The notes: generated from the sequence alone by a model not told the origin. A stretch of DNA of 64,000 nucleotides from Misgurnus anguillicaudatus (GCF_027580225.2 NC_073352.2:3908501-3972500); one strand, 5' to 3'; shown: positions 47,927 to 59,922, counted from the first letter of the stretch. A program made the numbers and translations.

Positions 47927-48967
47927 CTACCCTTGATTTATAGTAGAGTTTTTTGCAGCACTTATTTCCTTTTGGACTTTGTTCCTGTAGAATTTTGATA
48001 AAGCACTTGATTTCCCAGTCTTGAAAGCTTTTTGTCTCAGGCAGATTAAATGCTTGATTTTTGGAGTAATCCATGGTTTATCCGAGGGATACATTTTTAC
48101 TTTCCTCGTAGGAAAATGACAGTCAATTTCAGGCATGATGGTACTATAAAAAGCATTAGCCTTTTCATTGGTACTTGTAGCTTCATTTACCTGCTGCCAT
48201 GATTGAGTTGTAATCCATCTACCAAACTCGTTCAAACTAGACCCATGCATAGGTTGTATTACCTGCTTAATGCACTGAGGTGGTCTTACATGTACCTTAG
48301 GACTCCACAAAACACAATTATGATCTGATGAGCTGACAGGGGGGAGAATTTCTGGTTTCTTGTACACTGATTTCATATTAGTGATAATCATATCAAGTAT
48401 TGCATCACCTCTAGTGTTATTCTGGACAACCTGGCAAAATGTATTATCCAAACAGATGTCCTGGAATCTGAGATGATTAAAATCTCCAAGTATAATGAGG
48501 TCAATATCAGGGTACTTTGTACAAAGTAGATCAGATGATGTTATTAAATGGTCAATGAGTTGTTCTTGATATGGTGATTGAGGTGGTGAATACACTACGC
48601 ACACAGCAATAGCGGATATGTGTCGTGCGAGCCTCGATGGTCTCACCTTTACCCACAGACATTTAAGGTGATCAGGAACACTAATACAGGTAAGATGGGA
48701 CACTTTCTTTGATGTACAATGCAACTCCTCCACCTCGACGTGCGGTTCTACATTTAGAATATAAAGTGTATCCATCAATACCCAATAAATCCTTGCAGCT
48801 ATGTGAACATCATTTTCCATCAAAATAGCTTGAAACTCATCAATCGTATTTACAAGAGATCTAGGGTTCGTCATTAAAAGAGTTGGAAGCATAGCATAAT
48901 TAGTTGACTTTTTATGCTCTACTCTGTCTTGTATCAAACTGGATTTGAGTGCATCTCTTTTTCTCAA
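47927..48967 (-). pseudogene. LINE apurinic-type endonuclease domain
   Basis: It shows TNPRSLVNTIDEFQAIL, VCVVYSPPQSPYQEQLIDHL, DIDLIILGDFNH (active-site GDFN), DMIITN and SSSDHNCVLW (catalytic SDH). It is followed by the linker SDKPWITPKIKHL and FYRNKVQKEISAAK. The Gly/Glu of the N-terminal catalytic strand is not clear. The frame ends at the hAT insertion. Confidence 0.8.
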
Positions 48968-49230
48968 TCCAACAAGTGTGATGTTTTGTAATCAAATCTT
49001 CTACCAACAATGGTCTTAATTTTGTGCAAAGTCTTCTTACCTCCTCTGCATCCTCTTTTCCTGACTGGTGTCTGTGCAAGTCCTTCGTTATATAAGAGCT
49101 TTCTTAGTTGAGGGCTTGGTGGAGGAGTTGATTGCTTGAGGCCTTTCAGGAAATCCATGGAATACTTAAATATGGGTTTCTTTTCTTCCATTTTTAAAAG
49201 GATGTTCCAAACTGTTCCAGTTAAATTCAT
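48964..49230 (-). pseudogene. LINE N-terminal segment
   Basis: 88 codons opening MNLTGTVWNILLKMEEKKPI with a basic stretch (RKRGCRGGKKTLHKIK). The endonuclease frame follows immediately in another phase. It is probably the start of the LINE polyprotein, frameshifted from the rest. Confidence 0.5.
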
Positions 49231-49345
49231 AGGAAAACTAAGTTTCAGAAGCTCAAACGGATGGTTATCCTAAAAAAAGATTCTTATCCGATTGCAGGGA
49301 GCACATCTTGCTACCCAACCACATGAGGCAGCCATCTTGGGCCCC

Positions 49346-49785
49346 AGTCGTTGTTCTCAAAAAGTATAATATAGCAAATATAGCAAAATTGTTTCGTGGT
49401 GTTTAACACATACGTAAATGTTACAAAATGTGCTTATTAAATGAAAGTAAAAAACGAATTCAATGATTAAAAGGACGTGAACGGAACTACATTTTAAAGC
49501 CTCGATGTAGCCTACAATAAGGGACATGCATGCGACATTTAAGAGTGATGGGAATTATAAAAATTCATATAAATTATTCCCATGCATCGATTTTAATGTT
49601 AAACATCTGTAAATCCAAATTAATCCATATGGAATATATTCAGACAGTTTATGATACGATTTTTGAATTTTTTAAGTCGAAAAATCTGTTATTTTTACAC
49701 CGCTGTGCAGGAGGCATGGCAAACTGAAACAAAACTTTTAAGACACAAATATTACGTTTACGAGTAAAAAATATATTTAAATGGG
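49346..49785. other. No recognised feature
   Basis: AT-rich spacer between the LINE 5' end and the next TIR element. Confidence 0.4.
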
Positions 49786-52348
49786 TAACACTTTACAATA
49801 AGGTTCATTAGTTAACTACATTAGTTAACATTAATGAACTGGACTTATACAGCATTTATTAATCTTTGTTAATGTTAATTTCAACAATTACTAATACTTT
49901 ATTAAAATCTTGTTAACGTTAGTTAATGCACTGTGAATGTAAATTCAATCGTTTTAACATGGACAAACAATAAAACCTTTATTTCTAGTGATGCACCGAA
50001 ATGAAAATTCTTGGCCAAAACCGAAAAAAGGAAACCAAGGCCGAAAAACCGAAACACCGAAATAAATTATTATGCCAATTATTAGTACAATTGCATTTAT
50101 GGCTATCACTGTGTGCTAACTTTACTAGGGGTGTGTGACGGATAAAAAAAAAAACTCACAGTTCGGATCACATTACAGTTTTTGAGGCACAGATCAGATT
50201 ATTTTTCGGATCAGCAAAAAGCAGGTGGGAAAAATCTAATAAACAATAAAGAAATTGCAAACATTTATAAAAGAGAACAAAGTTGTACATTAATAAGGTC
50301 TGAAATAAGCATTAGGTACAGAAATCAAATTAAATCATAACACAATAAATTAAATATATTATTATTTTTTAGAGCTATTTGTCTCTTTGTCATGGGTTGT
50401 TTGATCAACATTAATGACACAGACTTCAGTAGGTTAATCTGACTGTAATCTATACAGACATAAACAAATGTTTTTATTAGAAAAAGAATACTGTGGAGAG
50501 AATTTTGTTTATATGTGCCCTGTCAATAACAGAGAGATTTTATGTTTGCTTGTTTTTTTTTAAACGCGTCTCTATTCAAATTATTACTCTAGTGCAGCAC
50601 TGATTTGGAGACATTTACAGTACATTAAAACATTAGGATAGGTGAAGAAAAGAAACCGATCCACCATTGCAAACACGGTTTAGAACAAACAAGAAGACAA
50701 CAAAGAACAGGAATCAAACAATATGGTAACAAACATGCTCCACAGCTTTCTGTTTATGGATGAAATAAAATTAAAGAAGAAAAACGATAGTATGTGTGCA
50801 AATGCTGTCTATTTTCTTTCTATAATTGTTTGTAGTGGAGTGTCCTGTCTAAATATTTTCATGTGGATGCACTGTTGTAACGCGGACTGTACGCGCGGTC
50901 TCAAATTTTGGGCTGCACGCGGACCCTCATGACGAAAATGATGGCGCGCATACGCGGACGTCCCTAGTATACTTTCGGCTTTAAGGGCACTTAAACGCAT
51001 GCATATACAGAGACTGATGGTGAATCCCAAACAGCGCAACAGTCGCTCCACATAAAAACGTTACGTTGTGTTTCATTGCATTATTCGCCAAATGTACGTT
51101 AATGGATTACAGTAAGAGACACATAGCGCGACTCTCTCTAAAGTTTACACATCAAGACATTCTTAATCTTTGCAGACGCGTGCAAACAGCTGGACTCTGA
51201 GTGAAACCTGCTTGAGCACGAAGGGGAGGGGTGGGAGACGACTGGTCACCGTGAGATGAATAAATTATGTAACAAATCGTCGCTGTCCGATGAAACTCAC
51301 GTATGTTCATTTTGCCGATTTTGAGATTTTTCGACAGATTGAATGTCCAGGTTAATTTCCATATACAGTATGCGTCACATACCTAAATAGCCAATGAAAA
51401 CTTGTGAAATCATGTCATCTGATTTTCACGTACCCGTTTGGTGTCAAAGCTGTCAATCACGCCGCATATCTTCCGCCTGTGAAGCATCTCGCTGGTCTCG
51501 TAAAGTTTCATCGAACCTCAGCACTGGATATAGCCGAATAAACATGACAATGACTTTCCTTCAAGGTAAACGTTTCCCCCGGACGCCAGACTAACATCTA
51601 GGAGTTACTTAATTACGGTAGGACTGTGCAAACAAAGTATCTGTCTAGCATTGGTGTTATTTACGCTGGGGATGTCCCCACCACTTTTTGAAAGCATTTG
51701 GTTAAAATGTTCTGAAAAATCAAGCAATGCTTAAGACTGGTTTTGTTGTCTAGTGTCACATATGTTGTGTTGTATGCTTATGGTGTGTTTTCTTGTACAT
51801 ATGTAATGAAATTCATTGTAATCATTAATTAAACGCGCTGCTGTTTTCTACGGTATGGTGCTTCGGCATTGTTCGGTTGAGCTTGTGTTGCAGGGACTGT
51901 TACATGTGTGATGTGTGCATTCGACATTGTGTAGGGTTTATAAATTTATGCTGAGTATTTTCTTGTTGTTGACTGGGCTACGCTATGCCCATTTTTGATG
52001 CGCGTTATTCAATATTTTTCCCGTCCTGCAGTAATGTTTTTATAAGATCTTTTGTCCCCACCACTTTTCAACACAAACTGACGCCCCTGCTGTCTAGCAT
52101 TACCATGACAGTGTATTAATTCATTGTCCCTTAATGGTTTGCAAGAGACATTTAATACACTTATAATTAATATTAAATAAAGTAAGTGTATTTAACTAAG
52201 ACGTAGGCTATTTAATAAACTGAGCGTATTCATCTCACATACGTGAGTTTCATCAGGCAGCGACGAAATGTATTGATCGTGGTTTGTTCATGTTAGTTAA
52301 TACATTAACTTATGTTATTAACTAATCAACCTTATTGTAAAGTAAAAT
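49786..52348. mobile_element. TIR element (TAACACTTTACAATAAGG) with nested insertions
   Basis: GGGTAACACTTTACAATAAG then GTTCATTAGTTAACTACATT on the left pairs with TTAACTAATCAACCTTATTG then TAAAGTA on the right. Inside are a TAGTGATGCACCGAAATGAA hAT-style end (about 49988) and a second TIR element at 51275-52272. Confidence 0.6.
51275..52272. mobile_element. MITE with CGTCGCTG...CACGTATG termini, nested
   Basis: CGTCGCTGTCCGATGAAACT then CACGTATG on the left, and its near-complement ending at about 52270, form inverted repeats of about 30 bp. It is about 1 kb with no transposase recognised. Confidence 0.6.
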
Positions 52349-52737
52349 AAAACACGTGAATTGAAAGATCCACTTATAATCGCCTTAACTCGAGTGATGT
52401 CAATAAAGTTTCCATGTTAGAATTTAGAAATATTAAAAACTTAAGCAATCAACAACAAAGATGTTTTTTAGACCACTGCCATTGTAGCAGTCAGAGAATT
52501 TGGCCTTTGATAATTTAATATTTATATGCTAATGAATTAAATTAGGAGCATTTACAAGGCGGAGTTCTAAGAGCATTCGGCTGTGCACAATTTTAGAATC
52601 ATTTGTGATTTATAAACTGCACATCTGGAAAAGTGCGTACGCTCCTTTTCTCTGAATTACACGTACGATCATTTCAGAAACGGTCTTATATGAAATGTAG
52701 GATAGTTCCTACGTTGCACTTTTATAAATGAGGCCCA

Positions 52738-53340
52738 AGGAGGAGAGAGGCGAGATCTAATATCTTGTACCTTTTGTACAAAGAAACCTAAAAACTGTAT
52801 GCAGGTCTCGAGATTGCCAAAAGGGCTGAGCAAGTGTGAGAATTAAGAACTGGGTTTACAGTTTTAAAGAACACCTTTGACCTGTTTGCATTTAAGGCAA
52901 TCAAATTTGAGAAGTATTGAGATTTTGCATCACTGACAGACTTTTGATAGGTGGCAAGGCAACCTTGTAAAATTTGATAAGAAACCTGAAGCCCATCCTT
53001 TCTCCACTTGTGTTCAGCCCTTCTGCACTCCTGTCTAAGTGCACGGGTAGAAGCATTTAGCCAGGGTTGAGAATTAAATCTTGCTTGCTGCTTTCTATGC
53101 TTTAGATGGACAACAACATTCAATGCAGTAGAACAAGCAGAGTTAAAATTAAAAACCAGCAGATCATTGTTCATATCATGTGACAAGGAAACCTCACAAC
53201 TGGTGAAGATTGTAAAAAATTCTATCCCAGAGGTGTCATGGAAAACACAAGAGCTGTGTGCAGACTGAGAGCGAATGGACTGTACATACTGGACTGCAGG
53301 TTTAAATAGAACAGTGATCAGAAATACCAGCATCTAATAC
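52738..53340 (-). pseudogene. L2-type LINE, linker between endonuclease and RT
   Basis: The minus strand reads SCVFHDTSGIEFFTIFTSCE, NSQPWLNASTRALRQECRRA, EHKWRKDGLQVSYQILQGCL, SVSDAKSQYFSNLIALN and KVFFKTVNPVLN, then FVQKVQDIRSRLS. This is the segment expected just before the RT at 39961-40160, showing that the 12.6-kb block is an insertion. Confidence 0.8.
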
Positions 53341-53993
53341 TTCACATGAATGTAAAGAAAAACTGAGTCAAAATGAGTGTGTGGCCTTGGTTATGAGTCA
53401 GAGAAGCCAGACAGATTTAAAACCACGTTAGCCGACACACCAAGCAACTAAGCCACAACACAGTGAAAAAACACGGAAGATACAGCCCTTTCTAAGTCTA
53501 TCTCAACCAGACCAGCAACTGACAACCAGAAATCCAAGAGAAAGTGGGTACTTACTCACGGAAGACGGTAAAGCAGCCTGTTACTTCAGTGGGGAAAGCT
53601 CGCACAAGGCAGGTAACAGCTAGGCTAAGGGCATCCAGAGGCAGTTCGTACAATGCCGTATTGAATCGAATCAGAATTAAAAATCCAGTAGGATGAGCTC
53701 AAGGCAGTTAAAATCCAGATGCGAAAAAGTCTGACTAAGTCACTATAAACAGAAGAACAGCGGGACAGCAGCGGCAGTCAAAACACGCCAACGTACGCTC
53801 AACCGAAGTATCTACTAGTTCCACTGAGGATAAACTTCTAATTCCACCAAGTTAGGATACTCCCATAATGATACCAATTCGGATGTATCTTGCTGAAGGG
53901 ATATTCACGTGTTACATGCAGCCATTTGTTGCCATGGCAAGTAATCCCATTGAAGATTTTAGCAGGGGCCACTTTTCCGACCTACAGAGTAAC
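53341..53993. other. No recognised feature
   Basis: Spacer. It may include more of the LINE, but no motif was readable. Confidence 0.35.
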
Positions 53994-54156
53994 TAGGCTT
54001 GTTCGACTTCATGCGGCGCCGCAAGAATTGACTGCCAAATGACGTCAAAGTATCGCGAGAGTGAGACGAAATATGATTTCTTGAATCATTCTCGCGGTAC
54101 CTTTACGTCATCTGGCTGTCGGTTCTTGCGGCGCCGCATGAAGTCGAACAAGCCTA
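53994..54156. mobile_element. Foldback MITE, copy 2
   Basis: TAGGCTTGTTCGACTTCATG at the left and its complement at the right with GCGGCGCCGCA arms and ATGACGTCA/TTACGTCAT cores. It is the best-preserved palindrome of the three copies. Confidence 0.8.
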
Positions 54157-55839
54157 CTGGAATTTCACACCTTTGCACAATTTTGTTCCCATTGTTGTTT
54201 AATCTCAACATTGATTGGTAGCTTTTAAAAGCCACTCCCACAACCCTGACAACTTTTGGGACACTACATGATTTGATTGGTTTCACTTTGTATTTAGCCC
54301 AACCCAAGCCCTCATAGCTTAGTAACTTGATTGTTTATTTGCCTGCTATGCTGATTGACTCCATCCAAGCCCCCCCCCCCATACTAACCCCAAACCCTCC
54401 AAAAAAATAAAAACTTGAATTGAGTCTGAAATGTTTATTTAATAAAAATAACTGAACAAATCACAATCACAAAAAAATAAATATATAAATATAGATATAC
54501 AGAGAAAACAATATAAGACCCACATGAATTAGGGAATTAAGGAAATATGAGCAAATCAAATTATTAAAAAAGCAACTATGCAAACTACATTGCAAATCAG
54601 TACATGTAATGTAGTAAATTATCTAAATAAAATGAACAACAACTAAACTGATCTTGTTTTAAAAAATCAGTCCTAGATTCAAATGTAGAGCTCTGTCCTG
54701 GAATCATTCAAACATTTCTAAAGCATATACTTGTCAGCAAAGGTCCCATTGTTGCACCCTCATCTGGACAGACATAGCCCTGTGGAAATATAAAAAGTAT
54801 ACTCCTGGCCCACACGTGTGTCACACGAGACTGTGGCCGGTGCTACAAAAGTGTCATATTTCTCAGAATTCCTCACTTGGCCATTCTACTGGCTTGGTGC
54901 CAAAAACTTATATTTCAGTAGCATGGACGTTTTCAGTTCTGAAACTTGCAGGATGTTCATTTAAGTATGATGAACTCTATATAACGTAAAAATTTAATAT
55001 TTGATTCACCGCTCCTTTAAGCAACCACGTCACAGAATAATGAATTAACAGTGTCCCAATGTGAAGTAAGCTAGGGTCCTTACACGCGCCCAAACCTACA
55101 TACACAATATAATTAATCACCACCTCGGGAGCTAGGGAACAGATTGAGACACAGCCTAAGTTAGTGGTCACCAACCCTGTTCCTGGAAATTTTCTTTCCT
55201 GAAGAGTTCACCCCCAACCCCAAACAAACATGTTGTGTTCATGTTGTGACTGCACACTCCACCTGCAGGAACTTAACTTTATTGCTCTCTCACACAGTAA
55301 CAACAACTAGATCCCCCAGCTCAGGGGAGGGGCTACCTCTGTAGCGATCTCATTAACTAGACATCACCACATCTCCCCTTCTCCAATACAATGAACGTGA
55401 TGAATTCAGAAAAGTTGCTGTTCGAGGACAATAAAATAATTTTACTTATGCCCTTACGATTAACAAGTGCAACATAAAATGTCTCTCTGATATAAATGTA
55501 CATTATTGCTGTAATTAAATAACAACACTTTTGTTTGTTTTGTTGACATTGATAATGTATACTTTTTTCCATATTAAAGCAATATGTGTTTGCTCATATT
55601 TTTCACATTGAACTTTGTATATTAAATGATGTCAGGGAATCAGGATTATTCTGCCTCTATTGTCACTGGCCCTGAACTAAAGGTTCATTCGTCTTGGTGG
55701 AACAGATAAACGCTCTGACCTGTGTTTATGTTCCTATTTGGTTAGGCAGTCTGTGGACTTGGAGCTGTTATATGTCTTTTGTTATATGTATGGTTAGTGT
55801 GAGCATGTAAACTAGATTCAAATTGTTTCAGTTTATTGG
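54157..55839. other. No supported gene; possible orphan exon and small repeats
   Basis: AT-rich sequence. On the minus strand an acceptor-like TTTTTATATTTCCACAG ends at 54785, followed by a 23-codon open frame to a TGA and AATAAA near 54432. This could be a terminal exon, but no partner exon is visible. A fish repeat-like stretch (GTGGTCACCAACCCTGTTCC) lies at about 55164. Confidence 0.3.
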
Positions 55840-56262
55840 CATCTGGAAGATTTGGTGTGAGAAGGATGGTAGCACTGGTAGGCCTGTTCTCAATCGTCTG
55901 CCCATTGATAATTCAGCTGCACTGTAGCCATTTGCAAGTCGTGTTGGTGGTATGCAAGCAAGGCTTTAAAGAGATCTTGTTTTTCCCAGGAGCTTTTTGA
56001 CAGTTGTACTGTCCTTTCGGCTTCACTGTTCCCCTGGGTGTATCGTAGGCTGCTCGTAACATGCTTAAAGTCATAGTCCTTCTCAAACTCCCGAAAGTCT
56101 GCACTACTATACTGTGGCCCATTCTCCCAAATTAGTATCTCAGGCATCCCATTTTGGGAAACCACAGCTTTCTAATGTTCTATTATAGCTGTTGATGAGG
56201 TTGATGACAATCTAGCCCCATCTACATCCCTGGAATAATAGTCGACAGTTAAAAGGTACTTT
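55840..56262 (-). pseudogene. Ty3/gypsy-type integrase core fragment
   Basis: The minus strand reads LLTVDYYSRD (first catalytic Asp), then a TAG stop, MPEILIWENGPQYSSADFRE, FKHVTSSLRYTQGNSEAERT (third acidic residue) and FKALLAYHQHDLQ. At the second catalytic position relatives have DNGPQ and this copy has ENGPQ. About 140 residues remain. The other pol domains and LTRs are not seen, and the minisatellite begins right at its upstream edge. Confidence 0.8.
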
Positions 56263-56274
56263 TATCTTCTACCT

Positions 56275-57185
56275 CTTGTGAAGCAGGAATGGTCAATCTT
56301 GTACCGCTTTTGAGGCAGGAATGATCAATCTTGTACCTCTTGTGAGACAGGAATGATCAATCTTGTACCTCTTCTGAGGCAGGAATGATCAATCTTGTAC
56401 CTCTTGTGAGGCAGGAATGATCAATCTTGTACCTCTGGTGAGGCAGAAATGATCAATCTTGTACCTCTTCTGAGGCAGGAATGATCAAACTTGTACCTCT
56501 TGTGAGGCAGGAATGATCAATCTTGTACCTCTTGTAAGGCAGGAATGATCAATCTTGTACCTCTTCTGAGGCAGGAATGATCAATCTTGTACCTCTTATG
56601 AGGCAGGAATGATCAATCTTGTACCTCTTGTGAGGCAGGAATGATCAATCTTGTACCTCTTCTGAGGCAGGAATGATCAATCTTGTACCTCTTGTGAGGC
56701 AGGAATGATCAATCTTGTACCTCTTGTAAGGCAGGAATGATCAACCTTGTACCTCTTCTGAGGCAGGAATGATCAATCTTGTACCTCTTATGAGGCAGGA
56801 ATGATCAATCTTGTACCTCTTGTGAGGCAGGAATGATCAATCTTGTACCTCTTATGAGGCAGGGATCATCAATCTTGTACCTCTTGTGAGGCGGGAATGA
56901 TCAATCTTGTACCTCTTGTGAGGCAGGAATGATCAATCTTGTACCTCTTATGAGGCGGGAATGATCAATCTTGTACCTCTTCTGAGGTTGGAATGATCAA
57001 TCTTGTAACTCTTCTGAGACAGGAATGATCAATCTTGTACCTCTTGTGAGGCAGGAATAATGAATCTTGTACCTCTTCTGAGGCAGGAATGATCAATCTT
57101 GTACCTCTTCTGAGGTGGGAATTATCAATCTTGTACCTCTTGTGAGGCAGGAATGATCAATCTTGTACCTCTTGTGAGGCGGGAA
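56275..57185. repeat. 32-bp minisatellite, first block (about 28 units)
   Basis: Unit GGCAGGAATGATCAATCTTG with TACCTCTT(G/C)TGA, exact 32-bp spacing (CAGGAAT at 56284, 56316, 56348 and so on). Units vary at two main sites (TGTGAG/TCTGAG and GGCAGG/GGCGGG). Confidence 0.95.
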
Positions 57186-57917
57186 CAGTTCAGTGTTGGG
57201 TGTAACTAGTTACTAAGTAATTAGTTACTGTAGTTTAATTGAAAAAGTAAAGTAAGGGATTACTCTTATTTTTCTTCTAATCTAATTACAGTTACTTCTA
57301 ATGTAACTTAATACTATAATACAATAGTGGATTTAACATGGTTTATAGTTTACAATTCTCACTATAAACTGGTTGATTATTAGCATTAATATTAATGAGA
57401 TGTTGGCTGTTTATTAATACTTAATAGCACATATTAATGTCTGATTCTGCAAAACCTTATTCTACATCCTTAACCCTCCCCATTTCTACCAATACTTAAA
57501 ATTAACAACTTCTTTAGTATTAATAAGCAGTAGTTGGAGTATAATGAGGCAAAAGTAGTTAAAAGTTAGTTAATAGAGAGAATTGGACCCTAAAGTGGGA
57601 CCAGAATAATTGATGTACTTTTATATATAATTTTTTCGAGCCATTTCAAGCCTATTCTTGTATCATGTACTAATAGGATTTAGAAAGTAATTAGTAAGTA
57701 ATTAAATACTTTTTGGAGAGAGTAATTTGTAAAGTAATCTAATTACATGATTGAAGATGATTCTTGTATCATGTACTAATATGATTTAGAAAGTAATTAG
57801 TAAGTAATTAAATACTTTTTGGAGAGAGTAATTTGTAAAGTAATCTAATTACATGATTGAAGATGTAATTAGTAACTAGTAATTAATTACTTTTTTTGAG
57901 TGACTTACCCAACACTG
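57186..57917. mobile_element. hAT MITE inserted into the minisatellite
   Basis: The ends CAGTTCAGTGTTGGGTG and, in complement, CAGTGTTGGGTAAGT are flanked by GGCGGGAA on both sides (57178-57185 and 57918-57925), an 8-bp duplication. The interior has a direct repeat of about 105 bp (57656-57760 and 57763-57862). Confidence 0.8.
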
Positions 57918-59516
57918 GGCGGGAATGATCAATCTTGTACCTCTTGTGAGGCCGGGATGATCAATCTTGTACCTCTTGTGAGGCAGGGATGATCAATCTT
58001 GTACCTCTTGTGAGGCGGGAATGATCAATCTTGTACCTCTTCTGAGGCGGGAATGACCAATCTTGTACCTCTTCTGAGACAGGAATGATCAATCTTGTAC
58101 CTCTTGTGAGGCAGGAATTATCAATCTTGTACCTCTTGTGAGGCAGTAATGATCAATTTTGTACCTCTTCTGAGGCGGGAATGATCAATCTTGTACCTCT
58201 TCTGAGGTGGGAATTATCAATCTTGTACCTCTTGTGAGGCATGGATGATCAATCTTGTACCTCTTGTGAGGCAGGGATGATCAATCTTGTACCTCTTGTG
58301 AGGCGGGAATGATCAATCTTGTACCTCTTCTGAGGCGGGAATGATCAATCTTGTACCTCTTCTGAGACAGGAATGATCAATCTTGTACCTCTTGTGAGGC
58401 GGGAGTGATCAATCTTGTACCTCTTCTGAGGCGGGAATGATCAATCTTGTACCTCTTGTGAGGCAGGAATGATCAATCTTGTACCTCTTGTGAGGCGGGA
58501 ATGATCAATCTTGTACCTCTTCTGAGGCGGGAATGATCAATCTTGTACCTCTTGTGAGGCAGGAATGATCAATCTTGTACCTCTTCTGAGGCAGGAATGA
58601 TCAATCTTGTACCTCTTCTGAGGCAGGAATGATCAATCTTGTACCTCTTCTGAGGCAGGAATGATCAAACTTGTACCTCTTGTAAGGCAGGAATGATAAA
58701 TCTTGTACCTCTTGTAAGGCAGGAATGATCAATCTTGTACCTCTTCTGAGGCAGGAATGATCAATCTTGTACCTCTTGTAACGGCAGGAATTATCAAACT
58801 TGTACCTGTTGTAAGGCAGGAATGATCAAACTTGTACCTCTTGTAAGGCAGGAATGATAAATCTTGTACCTCTTGTAAGGCAGGAATGATCAATCTTGTA
58901 CCTCTTCTGAGACAGGAATGATCAATGTTGTACCTCTTGTAACGGCAGGAATGATCAAACTTGTACCTCTTGTAAGGCAGGAATGATAAATCTTGTACCT
59001 CTTGTAAGGCAGGAATGATCAATCTTGTACCTCTTCTGAGGCAGGAATGATCAATCTTGTACCTCTTGTAACGGCAGGAATGATCAAACTTGTACCTGTT
59101 GTAAGGCAGGAATGATCAAACTTGTACCTCTTGTAAGGCAGGAATGATCAATCTTGTACCTCTTCTGAGACAGGAATGATCAATGTTGTACCTCTTGTAA
59201 CGGCAGGAATGATCAAACTTGTACCTCTTGTAAGGCAGGAATGATAAATCTTGTACCTCTTGTAAGGCAGGAATGATCAATCTTGTACCTCTTCTGAGGC
59301 AGGAATGATCAATCTTGTACCTCTTGTAACGGCAGGAATGATCAAACTTGTACCTGTTGTAAGGCAGGAATGATCAAACTTGTACCTCTTGTAAGGCAGG
59401 AATGATCAATCTTGTACCTCTTCTGAGGCAGGAATGATCAATGTTGTACCTCTTGTAACGGCAGGAATGATCAAACTTGTACCTCTTGTAAGGCAGGAAT
59501 GATCAATCTTGTACCT
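57918..59516. repeat. 32-bp minisatellite, second block (about 50 units) with a higher-order repeat
   Basis: Same 32-bp unit. From about 58690 the units are grouped into a higher-order repeat of 258 bp: the variant CAATGTTGTACC recurs at 58923, 59181 and 59439. Each group has eight units, two of them 33 bp long with AACGGC. Confidence 0.95.
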
Positions 59517-59679
59517 CTAGAAAACAATACAAAACACGCTTTAAAAGATAAATTTAAAGTTACATTTAAAGTTTAAAGTTACATAGTCAGATTATCTTGA
59601 TATTTGAAGTTTGCTATTTTTAGACTTATCTATTCTACCATATGGTCAATGAAAAACCGGACAATGAGAAAAAGTTTAT
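59517..59679. other. Spacer
   Basis: A short AT-rich stretch between the minisatellite and a MITE. Confidence 0.4.
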
Positions 59680-59922
59680 GGGACGGTTTTCCGGACAGAG
59701 ATTAGACTAGTCCTAGAGTAAAATAAATGTAAGAGCTGTCCAAACTACTAACAACTTGCACTGACATATCTTAAAATACATCAGGTCCCTTTGTTTTCCC
59801 TCAAAATGCACACAAGTAATGTTTTTAGTGAGGCATGTTTGTTAAAACAAGTTATATTTCATAATTACACTAAGGCCTAGTCTTGCCTTAAGATAACCCC
59901 TGTCTGGAAAACCAACCCAATG
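59680..59922. mobile_element. MITE, copy A (TTTCCGGACAG ends)
   Basis: GGACGGTTTTCCGGACAGAG on the left and CCTGTCTGGAAAACC on the right are inverted. The interior matches 60053-60296 in the opposite orientation (AAGAGCTGTCCAAACT, ATGCACACAAGTAATGTTTT). Confidence 0.75.

Larger units (their letters stand above)
44080..49345 (-). mobile_element. Jockey/CR1-like non-LTR retrotransposon, split by an hAT element
   Basis: A nearly full-length LINE on the minus strand: a basic N-terminal part (48964-49230), endonuclease (47932-48967), and RT with thumb (about 44330-45993). The hAT at 46002-47923 sits between endonuclease and RT. No poly(A) tail was recognised at 44080. Confidence 0.8.
40161..52736. 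mobile_element. Outer MITE with GGGCCTCATTTATAAA ends, swollen by nested insertions
   Basis: GGGGCCTCATTTATAAAGCG at 40161 and TTTATAAATGAGGCCC ending at 52736 are inverted termini. The L2 LINE reading continues on either side, so everything between entered the LINE. Most of the 12.6 kb consists of further insertions annotated separately. No target-site duplication is clear. Confidence 0.6.

Noticed and set aside
58729..59022. 97-codon open frame on the minus strand with repeating IIPA-x-x-x-VQD peptides
   Set aside because: It is a by-product of the 32-bp satellite, open by chance over nine units, without a promoter or splice context.
56275..59516. CRISPR-like array (32-bp regular repeat)
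   Set aside because: Units are contiguous with no unique spacers and the context is a vertebrate genome. It is a minisatellite.
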